Positions 32,742 to 35,960 of a DNA stretch of 35,960 nt are shown one piece after another; positions within the stretch are counted from its first letter, which is position 1, and the number at the start of each line of letters is the position of its first letter. This DNA comes from Ignavigranum ruoffiae (lineage in GTDB: Bacteria; Bacillota; Bacilli; Lactobacillales; Aerococcaceae). The stretch spans positions 1 to 35,960 of the forward strand of contig NZ_FOEN01000011.1 in NCBI RefSeq assembly GCF_900110675.1, given 5' to 3'. The notes beneath the pieces were generated by a model. The model did no database searches and had not been told where the DNA came from. It was given only the letters and a program-made list of their open reading frames with translations. Made by a program: the position numbers and the translations under genes.

Positions 32742-35384
32742 TTATTTGATTTGGCCTCCGTTTTCACCATATCCTAACCAGGCTGCTTCGAGAATGTCAC
32801 GCATATCTTTAACCAGTGGTAAGCGTGGATTGACTGGGGTACATTGGTCACCATAAGCGAGGTAGGCAATTTCATCTAAAGACTGATCGAAGGTTTTCTT
32901 GTCTTTGATTTGGGCTTTAAAGTTCATTTCAATGCCTACTCGGCAACCTAATTCATAGATCGCTTGAGCTAAGCTATCAACTGCTTGATCAGCGGTATCA
33001 GCTTGAAGACCTAACATTCTAGCGACTTGTTGGTATCGTTGGTCTGCTTGGTAATGATTATATTTTGGCCAGGCAGCTAATTTTCCTGGTTTGCTACCAT
33101 TATATCTCACCACATATGGTAATAAGATTGCATTGGTTCGGCCGTGGACCGTATGGTGAACTCCGCCCATCTTATGAGCCATCGAGTGACTAATTCCGAG
33201 GAAGGCATTGCCAAAGGCCATACCAGCCATGGTTGATGCGTTATGCATTCTCTCGCGGGCTTCTGGATCACCAGCTACCGAATCCTCAAGGTTATCGAAG
33301 ACCATCTTAATCACTTGCAGGGCTAATCCATCCGTGTAATCATTGGCCATAATGGAAACATACGCTTCCAGAGCATGCGTCAAGACATCCATTCCCGTAT
33401 CGGCAACGACGACCTTAGGCACGGTCATAATTAAAGAGGCATCAACAATCGCAATTGTTGGTAAGAGTGAATAATCGGCTAGGGGATATTTACAATTGTT
33501 CGCCTTATCAGAGATAACTGCAAATGGGGTTACTTCTGAACCTGTTCCTGAAGTTGTTGGGATACCAATGTATTTAGCTTTCGCACCTAATTCAGGGAAA
33601 CGAACTGCCCGTTTACGAATATCCATAAATTTCTGTACTAAGTCTTTAAAGTCCACTTCTGGACGTTCATAGAAGAGCCACATAACTTTGGCTGCATCCA
33701 TAACTGATCCTCCACCTAAAGCAATGATGGTATCTGGTTGGAATTGACTTAAGCGATCGGCACCAGCTCGCACAGTAGTGATATCTGGATCGGGTTCCAC
33801 ATTATCGAAGATATCATAGACCACTTTGTTTTGTCGTTTGTCCAGTTGGTCGATGATGCGATTGACGAAACCTAAGTCGACCATGGTCTTGTCAGTCACG
33901 ATCATCACCCGTTCAAGACCTGCCATAGTGGTCAGATATTGGATGGAATCTCTTTCGAAATAAATTTTACTTGGGACTTTAAACCATTGCATGTTATTTC
34001 TCCGCCGTCCAATCTTCTTAATATTTAGTAAGTGCATCGCCGTCACATTATCGCCAATCGAATTATGGCCATAGCTACCACAACCTAACGTTAAGGAAGG
34101 CATGAAGGCATTATAAACATCCCCGATACCGCCAAAAGTAGAAGGTGCATTCCAGATTATCCGCATTGCCTTGACTTGATGGCCAAATTCTTTGACTAAG
34201 TCTTCATCGCGGGTATGGATAGCAGCTGAGTGTCCTAAACCATTAAATTCTACCATGGCTTTGGCCTTAGCCAAGCCGTCTTCAGTGGAGTCTGCTTTTA
34301 AGATGGCGAGGACGGGGCTCAATTTTTCCCGAGTTAGCGGTTGATTGGGTCCTACCTGATCACATTCTGCAGCTAATATCACCGTATCTTCAGGGACTTT
34401 AATGCCAGCTTGTTCAGCAATCCAAACAGCAGGCATACCGACTACTTGCGAATCTAGATGAGCTTGGTCAACATTGGCTGAACCTGAACTTACACCAAAC
34501 ATAAATTTCTCTAATTTAGCTTTCTCACGAGCATTGACGAAATGAACATGATAAGTTTTCAATTCGTCAACCATTTCTTGATAAATTTCTTGATCAATGA
34601 TGGCGGCTTGTTCGGAAGCACAAACCATCCCATTGTCAAATGACTTGGAGAGGACAATATCATAGGCGGCTTGTTTGACGTTGGCTGATTTCTCAATATA
34701 AGCTGGAACATTCCCAGCGCCAACACCAATCGCTGGTTTGCCACAAGAATAGGCAGCTTTCACCATGGCATTCCCCCCTGTAGCCAAAATTGTGGCCACT
34801 TGGTCATGGTTCATTAATTGGTTGGTTGCTTCCATACTAGGTTGGCTAATCCATTGAATACAGTCGTCAGGAGCCCCAGCAGCAATAGCTGCATCACGGA
34901 TAATTTTGGCTGCGTGAACCGATGATTCTTGAGCACTTGGGTGGAAAGAGAAAATAATTGGATTCCGTGTTTTCAATGCAATCAAAGATTTAAAAATGGC
35001 CGTCGAAGTTGGATTTGTGGTTGGGGTAATCCCGCAAATAATTCCTACTGGTTCGGCTACCAAAGTTAAACCGGTTACTTCATCTTCTTCAATCACGCCC
35101 ACCGTCTTCATATTTCGCATCGAATTCACTACATGCTCACAGGCAAATAAGTTCTTGGTTGCCTTATCTTCAAAGACACCCCGGCCGGTATCTTCAACAG
35201 CATGACGAGCTAAAACATCATGCTGGTCTAAGGCAGCGACTGAGGCTTTGGCTACAATATGGTCAATTTGTTCTTGATTTAATTCTACGAATTGATCGAG
35301 GGCTACTTGGGCCTTGGCCACTAATAAATCTACTTCACTCAATTGTTCTGGCTGAATGCCACTTTCTTTAATTTTTTCAGTCAT
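32742..35384 (-). CDS. adhE: Bifunctional acetaldehyde-CoA/alcohol dehydrogenase
   Basis: Reduces acetyl-CoA to acetaldehyde and then ethanol, recycling two NADH in fermentation. 880 residues, full length. The N-terminal aldehyde dehydrogenase domain (about 1-440) carries the catalytic cysteine near 255 in NGMVCASEQAA and the ICGITPTTNPTSTA block. The C-terminal iron-dependent alcohol dehydrogenase (about 460-870) carries GGGSVMDAAKVMW and the metal-binding HSMAHKMGGVHHTVHGRTNA. AdhE normally forms spirosome filaments. AAAAGGAG precedes the ATG. Upstream are a well-formed promoter and Rex-like sites, as expected for a redox-controlled gene. Confidence 0.97.
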   Translation of the reverse strand: MTEKIKESGIQPEQLSEVDLLVAKAQVALDQFVELNQEQIDHIVAKASVAALDQHDVLARHAVEDTGRGVFEDKATKNLFACEHVVNSMRNMKTVGVIEEDEVTGLTLVAEPVGIICGITPTTNPTSTAIFKSLIALKTRNPIIFSFHPSAQESSVHAAKIIRDAAIAAGAPDDCIQWISQPSMEATNQLMNHDQVATILATGGNAMVKAAYSCGKPAIGVGAGNVPAYIEKSANVKQAAYDIVLSKSFDNGMVCASEQAAIIDQEIYQEMVDELKTYHVHFVNAREKAKLEKFMFGVSSGSANVDQAHLDSQVVGMPAVWIAEQAGIKVPEDTVILAAECDQVGPNQPLTREKLSPVLAILKADSTEDGLAKAKAMVEFNGLGHSAAIHTRDEDLVKEFGHQVKAMRIIWNAPSTFGGIGDVYNAFMPSLTLGCGSYGHNSIGDNVTAMHLLNIKKIGRRRNNMQWFKVPSKIYFERDSIQYLTTMAGLERVMIVTDKTMVDLGFVNRIIDQLDKRQNKVVYDIFDNVEPDPDITTVRAGADRLSQFQPDTIIALGGGSVMDAAKVMWLFYERPEVDFKDLVQKFMDIRKRAVRFPELGAKAKYIGIPTTSGTGSEVTPFAVISDKANNCKYPLADYSLLPTIAIVDASLIMTVPKVVVADTGMDVLTHALEAYVSIMANDYTDGLALQVIKMVFDNLEDSVAGDPEARERMHNASTMAGMAFGNAFLGISHSMAHKMGGVHHTVHGRTNAILLPYVVRYNGSKPGKLAAWPKYNHYQADQRYQQVARMLGLQADTADQAVDSLAQAIYELGCRVGIEMNFKAQIKDKKTFDQSLDEIAYLAYGDQCTPVNPRLPLVKDMRDILEAAWLGYGENGGQIK

Positions 35385-35419
35385 TTGAATCGCTCCTTTT
35401 AGAATTGCCTTTCAATAGT

Positions 35420-35470
35420 TTGTTAAATATTTCACATATAGATAATAAAACTTTTTGTGCATATTTTCAA
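35420..35470 (-). promoter_or_regulatory. adhE promoter with Rex-like operator
   Basis: Minus strand: -35 TTGAAA (35465-35470), 17-base spacer, -10 TATTAT (35442-35447). Overlapping the expected transcript start is ATGTGAA-atat-TTAACAA (35420-35437), matching the Rex consensus TTGTGAA-N4-TTCACAA at 12 of 14 fixed positions. Rex releases DNA at high NADH, which would induce adhE. Confidence 0.65.
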
Positions 35471-35560
35471 GATATTTTGCTTAAAAAGCCTATGAATACG
35501 TTTTCTATTTGAAAAATATAATTTTCGAATTTATTTTATTATTCTAAGCAGCCCTTTAAT

Positions 35561-35576
35561 TGTTCATTTATTCACA
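35561..35576 (-). promoter_or_regulatory. Second, weaker Rex-like site
   Basis: TGTGAA-taaa-TGAACA on the minus strand matches 10 of 12 core positions of a Rex operator, 140 bases upstream of the first site. Paired Rex sites are common at adhE genes, but this one could be chance in AT-rich DNA. Confidence 0.3.
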
Positions 35577-35623
35577 TTATAAACCCACGTAAAAAAAGTG
35601 CTCCCCCTTTCAGAGAAGTAGAG

Positions 35624-35960
35624 TGACCCCAAATAGTTGGACCAGAGAGATGAACACTATTTTGTGTTTGTCTCTCTTTTGGTTTAATGATAAATTGTTA
35701 AGCCGCTTGCGCTTTTCTATATGCCACAGGACTTAGCCAATTCAATTTTTCTTTAATTCGTTCTTCGTTATAATACTGAATGTAATCTGTGATTGCAGTT
35801 TCTAATTCCTTGTAACTTCGATATATTTTCCCATAATACATCTCCTGTTTCATCACACTAAAGAAATTTTCGATCGGGGCATTATCATAACAATTCCCTT
35901 TACGCGACATACTTTGGAATACTTGATGTTCTACTAGTAACGCCTGATATTCCTTCATTT
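35624..35960 (-). mobile_element. IS3-family (IS150 group) insertion sequence, partial
   Basis: A terminal sequence starting TGACCCCAAATAGTTGGACC (35624-35643) resembles IS3/IS150-type ends. It is followed inward by the end of the transposase gene. The element continues past the right edge, so the other end and any target duplication are not visible. Confidence 0.8.
35698..35960 (-). CDS. IS3-family transposase OrfB, C-terminal part
   Basis: Reading leftward from the window edge, about 87 C-terminal residues of the integrase-core transposase are visible: SRKGNCYDNAPIENFFSVMK, containing the last catalytic glutamate of the DDE triad, then YYGKIYRSYKELETAI and the closing YNEERIKEKLNWLSPVAYR. 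This is the standard IS150/IS3 OrfB ending. The start is outside the window, so intactness of the element cannot be judged. Confidence 0.92.
   Translation of the reverse strand, partial: MKEYQALLVEHQVFQSMSRKGNCYDNAPIENFFSVMKQEMYYGKIYRSYKELETAITDYIQYYNEERIKEKLNWLSPVAYRKAQAA

Larger units (their letters stand above)
35385..35697. other. Intergenic stretch: adhE control region and IS end
   Basis: It contains the adhE promoter and Rex-like site (35420-35470), a second weaker Rex-like site (35561-35576) and the terminal sequence of the IS3-type element from about 35624. No gene is seen in it. Confidence 0.7.

Noticed and set aside
1-35960. CRISPR arrays, tRNA and rRNA genes
   Set aside because: No regularly spaced repeats, tRNA cloverleaf or rRNA segments were recognised on either strand.

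Overview
The window looks like a chromosomal segment of a low-to-moderate GC lactic-type Firmicute (order Lactobacillales). The evidence is a complete mevalonate-pathway operon (mvk-mvaD-pmk-fni), a fermentative AdhE, an LPXTG surface protein, strong AGGAGG ribosome sites and the general gene set. I lean towards Aerococcaceae (Aerococcus/Facklamia-like), but the sequence alone does not settle the genus.

Layout. (1) 1-5.2 kb is a visibly AT-rich, foreign-looking island. It holds the 3' end of an IS256-family insertion sequence, a lantibiotic-immunity-type ABC transporter (LanF-LanE-LanG), its two-component system (LanR-LanK type), and on the other strand a decayed MobC/relaxase remnant. The island abuts the 3' end of guaA, a known integration hotspot. 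(2) 5.2-7.7 kb: coaA-guaA, leftward. (3) 7.9-12.2 kb: the rightward mevalonate operon. (4) 12.2-14.2 kb: a three-gene membrane/LytTR module (DUF7010-like, LytTR, DUF3021-like), flanked by two copies of a structured intergenic repeat. (5) 14.2-16.5 kb: mgtE and a B3/B4-domain gene, leftward. A 25-codon proline/acid-rich leader ORF precedes mgtE, and its stop codon overlaps the mgtE ribosome site. (6) 16.5-24.1 kb: housekeeping and accessory genes: a frameshifted prolyl-tRNA deacylase, aldehyde dehydrogenase and MATE pump (divergent), CobW GTPase, EamA transporter, YkvA, ndk and a flavin-type oxidase. (7) 24.3-26.7 kb: an unannotated 51-residue ORF with its own promoter and terminator, a YtqA-type radical SAM protein and DegV. 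(8) 26.7-32.6 kb: a second two-component system, an LPXTG Ig-repeat protein, nagB and an asparaginase. (9) 32.7-36 kb: adhE with Rex-like operators, then the end of an IS3/IS150-type element that runs off the right edge.

How the genes work together. The island probably confers peptide-antibiotic sensing and immunity without any bacteriocin genes in view. The core genes supply GMP, CoA and isoprenoid precursors. Several regulatory signals can be read directly: an mgtL-like leader peptide at mgtE, a Zur-like box at cobW, Rex-like boxes at adhE, a cre-like site plus palindrome between the ALDH and MATE genes, and tandem repeats in front of the second response regulator.

The strongest candidates for something undescribed are the mgtE leader peptide, the 51-residue protein at 24447-24602 and the paired structured repeats at 12267-12416 and 14113-14192.
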